Notes under the pieces: model-generated
What the model was told of the DNA's origin: nothing
The model's input: the letters and a program-made list of their open reading frames with translations, nothing else
Database searches by the model: none
Program-made: the position numbers and the translations under genes
Shown: piece by piece, positions 33,121 through 44,200 of the stretch
Layout: each line of letters opens with the position of its first letter
Position numbering within the stretch: the stretch's first letter is position 1
Assembly (NCBI GenBank): GCA_020205615.1
Contig: CM035164.1
Coordinates: forward strand, 3,747,501-3,811,500
From: Panax quinquefolius
Taxonomy: Eukaryota > Streptophyta > Magnoliopsida > Apiales > Araliaceae
Length of the DNA: 64,000 nt
Direction of reading: 5' to 3'

Positions 33121-34560
33121 CACTTCATATGCTACAAAATCATTCAATTCGTTTTTAATTCCATTTCTTCAATTCAAGCGTAGCGTAAAACTTCGTGACG
33201 GATCTTGGAAAAAGAATAGAAGGCAAACAAACAAAGGAAAGAGATGCATCAGCACAACATCTTGTATAAGATGATAAAAATTTCTATTCAATTCACTCTG
33301 CCTTCAACTGGCTCAACTACATTTATAAGACCACAAAGAAACTTTTAAGACTTCTAACCACTTAATAGTGCATTTCCCTTCACTCGTGAATCAATGCATG
33401 ACCCTTGCAATACATTCATGTACTAGCAAATGTATAGTCCAAAAGGCGTGCATAACAAAAGTTGCCAAATCCAACTGCAGACTAAGCTGCACATAAGCTA
33501 TAGTATGCCACTTTCCAACAGTCCAATAAAAGTCTCTTGGAACAAACATAGATCATCAAATTGAATAAAACTGTTTATGGCTGTTTTTAGAATAGAACAA
33601 AAGGTCAAAGATACAGAAACTATGACAAAACATAATCAGTGCAATGTAGTGAGGAGATATTGTACACTTAATGTGTAAACGAGAGTATATTTTTTTTCTT
33701 ATGTAATTTTCTGAAATTCTTCAAAAGAAAATATTCGACAATGAAATTAAATTTGGATTTAAAGACATACTCACATTACAAATATTAAGAAAAGATGACG
33801 GAAAATCGAGATCAAAAACTAAATATGAAGATGGAGAACAAAGATGGTAATCAAATAAGCCCTAAAGTTTGAAATCAAAACAAACTCTTGCTAAAATATA
33901 AAACTAAAGTTAACACCATTTTGAAAGTCCTCGAGAGGGCTTAGTTGATCCATGATTTTTGTTTCATCGTTCATTTCCTTTTCTTTTCTTTCGAGAAATA
34001 TATCGATCAATTTAATTATACGGCTTTTTATATTACTATATGAAAGTAAAGGTTGTCTAACATGAATAACATAAGTACTAGCAAGTATTGTGAAAAGACT
34101 AAATTTAGAAATGATTCAGGGCCAAATGATTATAAAATAAGGATTTAGTGACGTCTTAGACAAGAAATTTGCTGATAATGTGAAGATAAAGAAACTCTAA
34201 GTAAGTGGGATATTCATATTGAGAAGCTAGTGCAGTTTGCAATTATCAATTAATAACGGTAGAGTGCTATCCAGCCATGGGTGATCTCGGTTACTGAAAT
34301 TCAGTTAAAAAATCTATTTTTCCATGTAATTTATATTAACTGTTTTGAAGATTTCAGTTACCATTGACTGTCCAGTTATCATGATATATTCTGACTACAA
34401 TGTGAATTATAAAATCAAACATGAAATAACGGTGTAAAACATTATAATTGAAGAATGATTAAGGATAGAAGAATCCTTAACTCCTGTTGATTTTGTTAGA
34501 TCTATAATATTTACGCTAAAAAAATCATATTTACCAATTCCCACTGCCAACATTATTTGC
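33121..34560. other. Intergenic DNA downstream of the PPR gene
   Basis: AT-rich with no supportable gene, RNA or repeat. The short open frame at 33068-33274 spans the MITE border and has no recognisable content. The last part, about 34560-34713, is probably the 3' untranslated region of the PPR gene. Confidence 0.6.
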
Positions 34561-34713
34561 AGATATTAATGTTAGAGCGCTGACCTCAGCTTTTCAGAAT
34601 GTTTTTTGACCTCTCCCTTTCCGAGTCCCAGGTTGAAACTGCATAACCCGGAAAAGCTTTTTCCAACATTCCAACCTCAACAGATCTTTCTGCGTCTATT
34701 AGGCATTTAGGCG

Positions 34714-37530
34714 TCACCAGTAATCCTTGCATGAGCAGAAACCATTGGTAAAATGATGGAAACGGCTTCCATCCCTGAGAATTATTTCCCTCTGCACATG
34801 TTTAGAGACATGTTTTCCAAATTCATGGCAATCGCCGCAAACTCTTAGATTCTTGTTTATCAATATTGGGGTACCATTACTCACATTGATCAGTCCAAAT
34901 GCTATAGCAAGTTTCTCACTATGGCTTAAAAGCCTTTTCAATTTTTCCTCATCCTCTTCATCGTGGAGAACCCAATGAAGATCAGGAACGTATCCACTTT
35001 TCTTAACCGAGGACAACAGCGAACTCAATTTTGAATATATTTTGTCAGATTGGCAATGCGATCTATCCCCAGCTGTAAAATAGTGAATTTCACTTTTAAC
35101 AGAAATCCAACTTTTTCCCGGAGGCTTTCTTAAACCTTTCTCTTCAGCCAGTGTTCTCAATTTTCTAACCTCTGACCAAAGACCCGCTGCAGCATAAATA
35201 TTAGATAACAAAACATAATTTCCTGCATTTGTTGGTTCTAGCTCGACAAGTTTTTCAGATATGTTTTTAGCTAGTTTGGTTTCAGAATAAACTCGACAAC
35301 CACTGAGCAGAGCTCTCCAAACAGATGCATCTGGTGCAATAGGCATTGAATTAATGAACTTCCTGGCTTCATTTAAAGAACCTCCACGGCAAAGGAGATC
35401 AACGACGCACGCATAATGGACAACCTCAGGCGTTATATAAAAATCCTGAACCATGGAGTCGAAAAGCTGCAAGCCCTTCTCTACTAAACCAGAATGACTG
35501 CAAGCAGATAATGCCGATACAAAAGTTATGTTGTTTGGTGTGAAGCCATCTTCTAACATTTTTGAGAAGGAAAGCATAGCATCATGCCCACGTCCATGCA
35601 TACCATAACCAGCAATCATAGCATTCCATGAAACAATGTTTTTTCTCTGTAAAGTTTCAAAGATATTTTCAGCATAATGCATATTACCACATCTGGCATA
35701 CATGGTTATGAGCGCATTGGAAAGAGATAAATCGAACCCGAACGAGGACTGCCTCCTTATTGTGTAAGCATGTAAGCATTGACCTTGAGGAAGATTGGCT
35801 AAATTGGTGCAAGATGAGAGAACATTTATGATTGTGACTGAATTGGGCTCAATTTCTGAGATCATGCGGTTGAAAAGCAACAGAGCCTTGTTTGCTTCAT
35901 TGCTTTTAAAAAAACTGGAAATCAAAGAATTCCATGAGATCAGATCTTTATCATGACATCTCTCAAATAATTTTGAAGCTGTTACTTCATCACCGCAGTT
36001 TATGTACATCTCCGTGAGTGCAGTGTTCAATGATGGGTCTTTTTCTATACCGTGTTTTATCGCATAACCATGTATGGACCTGCCAATGGTCAGAAAGGTT
36101 TCATCTCCACAGGATGCAAGAATAGAAATTATTGTGTGAGAGTTAGGGCTGACCTCTGATTCTTCCATTTTCCTGAAGATGTCCCTTGCTTGACCACTCA
36201 ATTTATTCTTGGCCAGTGCCATTATCAAAGTGTTCCATGAGATTACATCAACGTCTCTAATCTCACAAAAAGCCTTCATAGTGTCTTTAACACTATTCAA
36301 CTCTGCATACATACTTAACAAAGCATTTCCAACATGTGTGTTCCTCTCCATCCCATTCTTAATCACATAAGCATGTAAGCTTTTACCATTTCTCAAACCG
36401 TTGGGTAACTCTGCACATAAAGGCAATACGATAACAACAGTTCGTGCATCATCTTTGAAACCTGCAAGTCGCATTTCGGCGAACAAACTCAATGCTTCCT
36501 CAACTGAGCCGAACTCAATAAATGCAGAAATCATAGAGTTCCACAAAGCAACATCTTTGGTCGATATAGATTCAAATAAATCATGTGTGGATCTTAACAT
36601 TCCACTCTTACTATACATATTCATCAATGCATTTACTATGAATAAATCTTTGCAAAAGTCAAACTTTATAGCCATTTGATGAACTTGCATTCCAAGCTCA
36701 ACAAACCCAGATTCTGCACAGGCCTGTATAACAACTAACATTGTGATAGAATCACACTTAAAACCATCTACAAGCATTTGAAAAAAGAGTTTCAAAGCCT
36801 CCAAGTAATCCCCGGCATCAAAATAACCAGTAATCATCGCATTCCAACTTACAATATTCTTCAAATCCATTAATTGGAAAACAATACACGAAATTCTCAC
36901 ATCAAATCTCAAATAAAACCCCATTAAAGCAGTACCCACATGGGGACTAAAATCAAACAACCCATTCCTCAAACAATACCCATGAATCTCCTTCCCACGC
37001 CTCAAATCCAAGAGCTCCCCACACGCCAAAAGCAATGCCACCACCGTAACTGAATTACCTTTCAAACCTTCGTTTTGCATCCGTTCAAACAACAATATCG
37101 CATCCTCATATTCCCAACACCCCACACACCCAGAAATCATGGCATTCCACGCAATCACATCTCTCTCAGTCATTTCATCAAACAGGTACCGGGCATCTTC
37201 AAACAACCCACATTTGCAATAAAAATCAACCAGGCCAGTCTGAATCCGAACATCATCTATCAAATCCATATTACAAATATCGTTATGTATTTTCTTTCCC
37301 TTTTCTACGGCTTGAAGCCGAGCACAAGCTTTGAGAACCAGAGGCAAAGTGGTGTTATCGGGCAAAATGCCGATGGCTTCCATTTGGGTGTATGTGGTAA
37401 GTATTGCAGGGTCATTTTTGAGTTTGATGTAGTGTTTGATTACTGAATTCCAGTGTTTAGAGTCATGGATGGGGTTTTCCTTGGGTTTTAAGGGGAGCCA
37501 ATGGAGGTTTGATAATACAGGTACGTTCAT
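34714..37530 (-). CDS. PLS-class pentatricopeptide repeat protein with DYW domain
   Basis: A single uninterrupted 938-aa frame with no intron, as is usual for plant PPR genes. P, L and S repeats run from about residue 25 to 745, with typical repeat ends such as RDVIAWNAMISG and KNIVSWNAMIAGYGMHGRG. E motifs follow (about 745-840; APDASVWRALLSGC, NAGNYVLLSNIYA). Next come the PG-type box (PPGKSWISV) and a complete DYW domain: HSE at 870-872 and C898-x2-C901, the zinc and proton-shuttle residues of the cytidine-deaminase fold, ending CSCKDYW. Such proteins perform site-specific C-to-U RNA editing in mitochondria or plastids. The targeting peptide is not obvious; the first Met is taken because no upstream in-frame extension is supported. 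The gene is divergent from the MATE gene, 3.7 kb away. I cannot name the orthologue or target site. Confidence 0.95.
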   Translation of the reverse strand: MNVPVLSNLHWLPLKPKENPIHDSKHWNSVIKHYIKLKNDPAILTTYTQMEAIGILPDNTTLPLVLKACARLQAVEKGKKIHNDICNMDLIDDVRIQTGLVDFYCKCGLFEDARYLFDEMTERDVIAWNAMISGCVGCWEYEDAILLFERMQNEGLKGNSVTVVALLLACGELLDLRRGKEIHGYCLRNGLFDFSPHVGTALMGFYLRFDVRISCIVFQLMDLKNIVSWNAMITGYFDAGDYLEALKLFFQMLVDGFKCDSITMLVVIQACAESGFVELGMQVHQMAIKFDFCKDLFIVNALMNMYSKSGMLRSTHDLFESISTKDVALWNSMISAFIEFGSVEEALSLFAEMRLAGFKDDARTVVIVLPLCAELPNGLRNGKSLHAYVIKNGMERNTHVGNALLSMYAELNSVKDTMKAFCEIRDVDVISWNTLIMALAKNKLSGQARDIFRKMEESEVSPNSHTIISILASCGDETFLTIGRSIHGYAIKHGIEKDPSLNTALTEMYINCGDEVTASKLFERCHDKDLISWNSLISSFFKSNEANKALLLFNRMISEIEPNSVTIINVLSSCTNLANLPQGQCLHAYTIRRQSSFGFDLSLSNALITMYARCGNMHYAENIFETLQRKNIVSWNAMIAGYGMHGRGHDAMLSFSKMLEDGFTPNNITFVSALSACSHSGLVEKGLQLFDSMVQDFYITPEVVHYACVVDLLCRGGSLNEARKFINSMPIAPDASVWRALLSGCRVYSETKLAKNISEKLVELEPTNAGNYVLLSNIYAAAGLWSEVRKLRTLAEEKGLRKPPGKSWISVKSEIHYFTAGDRSHCQSDKIYSKLSSLLSSVKKSGYVPDLHWVLHDEEDEEKLKRLLSHSEKLAIAFGLINVSNGTPILINKNLRVCGDCHEFGKHVSKHVQREIILRDGSRFHHFTNGFCSCKDYW

Positions 37531-38246
37531 CCTGAAAGGTTGTTAGATAAGATTGGCGTGTATGTGTTGAAGATAAGTCATGATTCTCATGAAAGTAACT
37601 AAATAGTTTTATATCAGTTTCCAGGTTTAGACTTTCCACAGTTTCTATTGTTCATATTTTTCAGAAAATATTTTATTTGGCCAAACAAATATCTTCTGAA
37701 AATTAGGAAAACACTACAAAATTTCACTACTGTTTTTTTTCCTCCCAAAAAGAACTCATTGGGGGTAAGAAAAGGGTAAGAATAGTAGTTTGAGTTTTAG
37801 TACATCATCTTCTTCTTTGATTTCTCTATCCCCCACAAACAACAAAAAACTAGTTGTCTTGTTTGTGGGACAGCTGAATAAAGAATGGACAAGTAATTTG
37901 GGACTTAAGGAGTAGTTTATATATAATCTTTACATATTGAAGAAGCTCAGAAAATAAAATAAATAGTGATTTGGCTGGTTTTTGTACCATTATTGTGCCC
38001 AAAAATAGATTAATTGTCTGCCTAAAAATTTGTTATGGAAATTTTTGGGAGGAAAGATGTTTATTACTTCCTTTTGTTTGAGAGTGTATAGGATAAGAGA
38101 AAAGAGCACTACTCCATTCGTTCATAATATAAGCCGTTTTAAAGATTAGATAATATTAAATATAATATCAATTATCTATATTGTCTTTATATTAAAAAAA
38201 GAGTGTTATTTATTAAGTAGAAAATAGTGAGACAGCCAAAATTATA

Positions 38247-39077
38247 CTCCCTCTATTCTTTATTCTTTGATGTTTTGGAGCTTTGCACAACTATTAAGGA
38301 AGTTAAAACTCTTATAAAAACTCCACTAAAATTACTATGTATTACCAAGAATTACATAGATAAATAAAAAACTAAATTGTACTCCCTCCGTCCCATAGTT
38401 ATAGGCTGATTTCTTTTGGCACATAGTTTAAGAAAATCAATTTAAGTGTCAATTTTTAACATAATTTTTCACATAAACCTCTTAATATGAAATTAATGAA
38501 TAAGTTAATTACTCCTTACTTATCACACTAGAACTCTTAACTTCATTGATTGACGTGTAATAATCATTAAAGTCCATAACCAAGTACACCATTAAAGTCC
38601 ATAACAACAATAGAACTTTAACCAAAGAGAATACAACAACATTAAATACGGTGATAAAAATAATGACATTGAATGTTGTTTCTTCAAAAAAAAAGTAATG
38701 GTTGAATATTTATTATAAGGGCATAAAAGTAAAACAATTGACCAACTAAATTTTATAAATAGTAAGTAGCCTATATATTGGGACATCTCAAAATGGAAAA
38801 TCAGCCTATAACTATGGGACGGAGAGAGTAGTAGATAATAAAGATGTGAGAGAAATATTGTTAGAGGGTAAAGAAAATATAGAAATTATAAGAGAGAGAA
38901 AGAGAAAAAGGGAGAAAAATAGCCCTTGAAAAGTAGGAGAGAATTAAGGAGTGTATTAAATGTTTAGGGGTAATTTAGGATGTAGTGTAATTAATATCTC
39001 CTAAAAATCTACAAACGTCAAATAAATAGGAACAAAATTTGTTCTCTAAAACGTCAAATAAATAGGAATAGAGGGAG
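38247..39077. mobile_element. Stowaway-like MITE 2 (middle layer)
   Basis: It starts CTCCCTCTATTCTTTATTC and ends GAATAGAGGGAG with TA on both sides (38245-38246 and 39078-39079). The empty site is seen in the related MITE near 31178. ACGTCAAATAAATAGGAA occurs twice near the right end, at about 39013 and 39051. It is split by MITE 3. Confidence 0.85.
38382..38828. mobile_element. Stowaway MITE 3 (inner layer)
   Basis: CTCCCTCCGTCCCATAGTTA at the left and its complement (TAACTATGGGACGGAGAGAG) at the right form long inverted repeats; TA flanks both ends (38380-38381 and 38829-38830). CTCCCTCCGTCCC is the classic Stowaway end. No coding capacity. Confidence 0.92.
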
Positions 39078-39370
39078 TATTTAATACTTAGGATAATATT
39101 AGAAACTAAACAATTAATGCTTACTTAAAATTCTCAAACGATAAATATTAAGAGACAAAAATAGTTGTTTATATTAAGTGATGGAGTGAATAGTTAACTT
39201 TAAGCATTAGTTATAGTATTGTATTAATTTAAAATGAGAGATTCATTTTTTATTAAAAAATCTTAGGTATTACCTAGTAATAGTGATAACCGGAGAAAGT
39301 TTAGCCTTGTAACATTTAGGAATAATGGTTGGCAGCCATTTAATATATTTTATGTATTTATGTAGAGAAA

Positions 39371-39514
39371 GGAAGTGGTTAGTATGAAGTTTATCTTGGG
39401 GTAAGTTGGTCAATTGACCAATAGAATACTGACATGCAGGCGATGTTGTATGTGTGTCAGTATTCTATTGACCAATTGACCAACTTACTAAAAAAATAAC
39501 TTCATGCTAACCGG
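39371..39514. repeat. Foldback MITE, GTGGTTAGYATGAAGTT family, copy 1
   Basis: AAGTGGTTAGTATGAAGTTT pairs with AACTTCATGCTAACCGG at the right end, and GGTCAATTGACCAATAGAAT pairs with ATTCTATTGACCAATTGACC, so nearly the whole 140 bp can fold. Related copies lie at 40443-40578 and 47402-47544. Confidence 0.75.
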
Positions 39515-39944
39515 ATCCGTAGGGGAAAACATGGCACAAATTAAACCTATTGATGTCCTTTTCATGAATAGAAAGAGGGAAAACTTGTATGGCCTAGTTA
39601 GTTACTCAGAATGCAATTTTATTTTTATTATAAAATAATTAGTTACTTAGATTATATCAACCTCTTTAAACAAACAAAAAAATAAAATAAAAATTAAGTT
39701 CATATAAATTTTTAATAGAGATGCAATCAGGACCTTGTTCATTTATTGAATTGGATCTTGTAGATATCCAACTTTAGTGACATGATGAAGGCTAAAAGTT
39801 TTGGGATGTCTATGAGACAAGTTTCACACTTAATAAATTCTTGCTTTTGGGTCATGTAATTTAGTGTCAATAATAATATGCATAAAATAGACAATAAGTT
39901 TAGGGGGGCATTTTTAGTGACATTTCTAGTGATATTTTTTATTT

Positions 39945-40205
39945 ATTTATTTTTTTTGGTTTTTTTTTGTAGTACCTCCCAAAAAATGTATAGATTTATT
40001 ACATTAGAAATTTTTTTTAAAAAGCAAATTTTTAGGTGTAATTTGGATACATACAAGAAAAGCAGGGGTTATCAGAATTGTATGCGTGCTCGGTTTCTTG
40101 TATGTGTATCCAAATTATACCTAAAACACTATTTTTTTACAAAAATTTCAGTTGGAATAAATACTATACATTTTGAGAGGTACTACAAAAAAAAAACCAT
40201 AAAAA
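39945..40205. repeat. Foldback element, about 250 bp inverted repeat
   Basis: TTGTAGTACCTCCCAAAAAATG at about 39967 pairs with CATTTTGAGAGGTACTACAAA near 40170-40190. Inside, GGTGTAATTTGGATACATAC pairs with GTATGTGTATCCAAATTATA. Runs of T and A close the ends. The arms could give a long hairpin transcript; none is shown to be made. The 125-aa open frame at 39878-40255 crosses the fold and is not called. Confidence 0.6.
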
Positions 40206-40442
40206 AAATATCGCTGCAATGTCGCCACTTCAATGTCGCCGTAGAAGGACTCTAAAATAGATGGACAGTTGGAAAGCACTCATACAATGTCGTAAACACA
40301 GGAACACTAATAGACCGGGTATGTGAAACAAAATGGTAATGAAAAACGCTATTTATGGTAAAATGCACAAGACATTTGATTTCTTACCATGATTTGGAAC
40401 TTTAGTACGTGGTCCGCAAGACAATAAGAGTTTTCGGATTCA

Positions 40443-40578
40443 GTTACCATGAAATTAATTTCATGGTAAGTTGGTCAATTAACCAATACAATGCTTACAG
40501 ACAGATAGAGATCACATCCTGACTTACGTGTCGACACTGTATTAATCAATTGACCAAGTTTAACTTCATGTTAACCAC
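40443..40578. repeat. Foldback MITE, same family as 39371-39514, diverged copy 2
   Basis: GTTACCATGAAATTAATTTC and GGTAAGTTGGTCAATTAACC at the left; AATTGACCAAGTTTAACTTC and ATGTTAACCACT at the right. Arms are more diverged than in copy 1. It lies about 180-320 bp upstream of the likely MATE promoter. Confidence 0.6.
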
Positions 40579-40759
40579 TCCCGAGTTCTCTAGTTCCTCG
40601 TCTGAAAAGAGCCTCTTGGCTCATGTGGATTTTTGTGGAGCCCAAGTAGGACACATGTCGCTGTCCATGTTGAAAGTTTGCTCCTCTTGGGTTTTGTAAT
40701 ATTTTCTAGGACTTCACGGCCTAGTTAAGTTTCAAACTTTAGTATCTTCTGGCCAGGAA

Positions 40760-40768
40760 TTATATAGG
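40760..40768 (+). promoter_or_regulatory. Possible TATA box of the MATE gene
   Basis: TTATATAGG in AT-poor surroundings followed by a GA-rich leader-like tract (GATAGAGAGAGGGGAAGG). It is about 440 bp before the ATG at 41201. AG acceptor-like sites near 41069 and 41134 leave room for a leader intron. This is inference from context. Confidence 0.35.
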
Positions 40769-41200
40769 GGATAGAGAGAGGGGAAGGTAGTATCTATTTT
40801 TTGGTTGGTTAGTTGATAGGAATGTCATATGTCCCATATCTATAGTTGTGGTGCATTTAATATTGGAAGCCACTTTAATATTAAAAGCAGTTAAAGGTTC
40901 TTGAGATTTCAAACTTAAGTAACTCTTGTTTAATTGGGATTGAGGTTCAAAGTGGTGTAGCTTAGCATATTAATTTTCAGGTAGAATTCTTGAGCCTTTT
41001 GCCCTTTCTTTCCTTCATTTGAATTTTAAGCAATTGTTTCTTGATTTTTTTATGTGATGAAATTTGCAGGGTACCAATTCTGAAACTTGTTATTAATTTC
41101 TATGTATGGCATCATTTGATTGATTAAACTGGCAGGCTCTGGGAAACTTCGAGTCTATACTTTTCCGTGAAGGACTATCAGCCACAAGGCTTTCCTAATC

Positions 41201-44200
41201 ATGGCTGAGAAAGATAAAACATACCCATGTCAGAGTAACTGGAAAAATCCCATTTGCATATTCTTTAAGGATGTCAGGTACGCACTCTTTTTTGGCATGT
41301 TTTGTAGTTGGAATATTTTCCACAGTTGTAGTGTATTTATGTAGTTTGTTCTAATGGCTGACTACACAAAGGGATAAGTAGTGCTTCTGCTGCCCATATA
41401 AGGTTTTAAGGCAGGATTTAGCTACTTTACAATGTTTAAAAACCAAACCTGAAAGAAATTAACCCAGCACTTTCCAGTGCTTGCAAGTTTCAATTGTACT
41501 AGGAATTGAAACAATGTCCAAAAAAAGCCATGTTTTGCAGTTGCAGCAGCTTACATGAAAGTCTTAACATTTAAACATACGATTTAGACGCCCTTTTTAT
41601 TGATATTACAATTAATAGAGTTTCTTTTTTGTCTTTCATATGCTTAGAAGCTAATAATCGCTATATGCAATCATATGAACAGATTAGTATTTAGAATGGA
41701 TAATCTCGGTCTAGAAATAGCAAGGATTGCTTTCCCGGCAGCACTGGCTTTGACAGCGGATCCAATTGCATCTCTCATTGACACAGCATTCATTGGCCAA
41801 ATAGGTAAAAATTCTATGCTTGAGTTAGTTTTATTGAAAAGGGGAATACCCTTCTCGACTATCCCATACCGTATATTTTGCAGTCAGTAAATAAATGGAG
41901 TGAGTTCTTTTCTGATTGGTATTAACTTGCACAGGTCCAGTGGAACTTGCTGCTGTAGGCATTTCTATTGCTATATTCAATCAAGTGTCAAAAATTGCTA
42001 TTTTGCCCCTTGTCAGTGTCACTACCTCCTTTGTTGCCGAGGAAGATGCTATTGCCCAAGCGAGTCCTGGAGCACAACGCTTGGAAATGGGTACACTTAT
42101 AAGTACTGAAGAAGAAAAGTTGATTCCAACAAAAGGTATGTATGTGAGGTTCATCAATATTTGTCATTTTGTAGCTAATGGTTTATTCAACTCCCTTAAC
42201 ATCACGATCTTCATGTCATGTGTTCATATCAGAGTCTGACGAGAGTGCCAGCATGTTAGAGTTACGCGGTAGCAGCTTTGATAGAGCCAATAGTAACCGT
42301 AAAAAGAGACATATCCCATCAGCCTCATCAGCTTTAATAGTTGGTGGCATCCTTGGCCTCATCCAAGCCGCATTCCTGATATCTGTAGCAAAGCCTGCCT
42401 TGAAGTTTATGGGGGTCAAATCTGTAAGTAATATGTAAGACTCTTGCCTTCACTTCATTAGTTTTGCCTCAAGTGAAAACAAAAGAATGGCAGTCCACAA
42501 TCCAACTAGACTCTGTGAAAACTAGTACTTGGATTTGAGAGATTTTGATGGTCGATCACACTCTCATACATATGTAGGATTCACCTATGCTAAAACCTGC
42601 ACAACAGTACTTAACACTGAGGTCTATCGGTGCTCCAGCTGTTCTTCTCTCATTGGCCATGCAAGGTGTATTCCGTGGATTTAAGGACACAAAAACTCCT
42701 CTCTATGCCTGTTGTAAGTAAAAATATGAGAAAAAATATATATACTATGATTGCTCAAGAACACACACAAGCACCCGAACATACAGAAAGCGCATCTTTT
42801 GTCTTTATCATTATAAAAGCAAAAAAATTTAATAAAAATCCCCGCCTATTTTTATTTGTTATTAGTAAGTTTATTTATTTCTGAGTCATTTGTTTATCGG
42901 ATCTATTTTAGTGGCAGGAGACGCAACAAATATAGTTCTGGACCCAATATTTATCTTTGTCTTTCGTCTGGGTGTCAGTGGTGCAGCTATTGCTCATGTT
43001 ATATCTCAGTAAGTTATCTCTTACTGCTTTCCAATATGCTTATTCAATGTTCTTGTATACTGTATATGGTTCTAATTTGTTTTCGACTTCTACTTGTTGG
43101 TATGGTAGGTACGTGATCTCAGTTATACTCTTTTGGAGACTAACGGAACAAATTGAAGTTTTACCTCCTAGTCTCAAACATCTACAATTTGCTCGATTTC
43201 TTAAAAACGGTGTGGACTATATTCTGCAAATACATGTCCATATTTCAATGAGATTGTTTAGTAATGAAGCCATGTATGTATGAATATTAGAAACCTGAAA
43301 TCTATACTATAGTCTCTGGCTGAAATGGGGAGAATTTAACAAGTTCATGTCAAGTACCCCTACCTAGTATATGATTCATTTAAGTCTTTGAAAACAATAA
43401 ATCTTATAAATAATATTACTTTTTAGGTAATTTATGATATTAATGATTGTATCAACATAATCTTTTAGCATCTTTTGTCATTGCTGCAGGTTTTCTTTTA
43501 TTGATGAGGGTTATAGCTGCCACATTCTGTGTAACACTGGCAACGTCTATGGCTGCACGCCAGGGACCAACATCAATGGCCGCATTTCAGGTCTGCTTGC
43601 AGGTTTGGTTAGCAACGTCTCTTCTAGCTGATGGCTTAGCTGTTGCTGGGCAGGTTAGAAATGATCTCTTAGCATATATAAACATTGTGACTATTTTTCA
43701 TATGCTCGCCTTTGAGAAGAAATGGATGAACTTTTATGCTTAAACAGTTATCAGCATATGTATAACATGGAGAACATGTCTTGCTTTTAGAAGAAGATTG
43801 TGATTTCTCAAATCCTTTGTACTACAGAGGTACAAATCCTTGTAGTTATATAGGAATTGTGGGTATATCAGTTGGCAGGAGGGTTGGGATCACAGTTTAT
43901 AATTCACCTGCCTGACGCTACAAAATAAGTGAAACTGAGTTCATATTTTGGTTTTGAAAAGGAAAATTCATGCATAAAAAGATGCAGGCCAATGAAAATT
44001 AACAATGGCTGAAGGTTTTTCCTTTTGATATATAGAAACAAGACACAGATTCATGATAATAAACAGCACATTGTTGCTTTGGTTGTCAAATCATGAGTAT
44101 TTACCACAATTAATCAAGGAACCTTGCGAATATAAAAATCTTTAACATACCACCATGTTAGCAACAGTGCTAGAACCAATGTTACGTACATCCTGGAACA

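Larger units (their letters stand above)
38112..39186. mobile_element. Stowaway-like MITE 1 (outer layer of a three-layer nest)
   Basis: The left end CTCCATTCGTTCATAATATAAG pairs with the right end (minus: CACTCCATCACTTAATATAAAC). TA precedes the left end, while the right flank reads TG, a mutated duplication. Internal text matches the uninterrupted copy at 31027-31269. It is split by MITE 2. Confidence 0.8.

Noticed and set aside
33068..33274. 68-aa plus-strand frame starting MCQICHSIAPPTTT
   Set aside because: It starts inside the right arm of a MITE and shows no domain.
36401..37446. Plus-strand frames opposite the PPR gene
   Set aside because: Antisense shadows of a well-supported 938-aa gene.
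41900..43283. Several plus-strand frames within the MATE gene (for example 41900-42109 and 42630-42884)
   Set aside because: They run across introns or in the wrong frame of exons; the 13-exon model gives one consistent protein.
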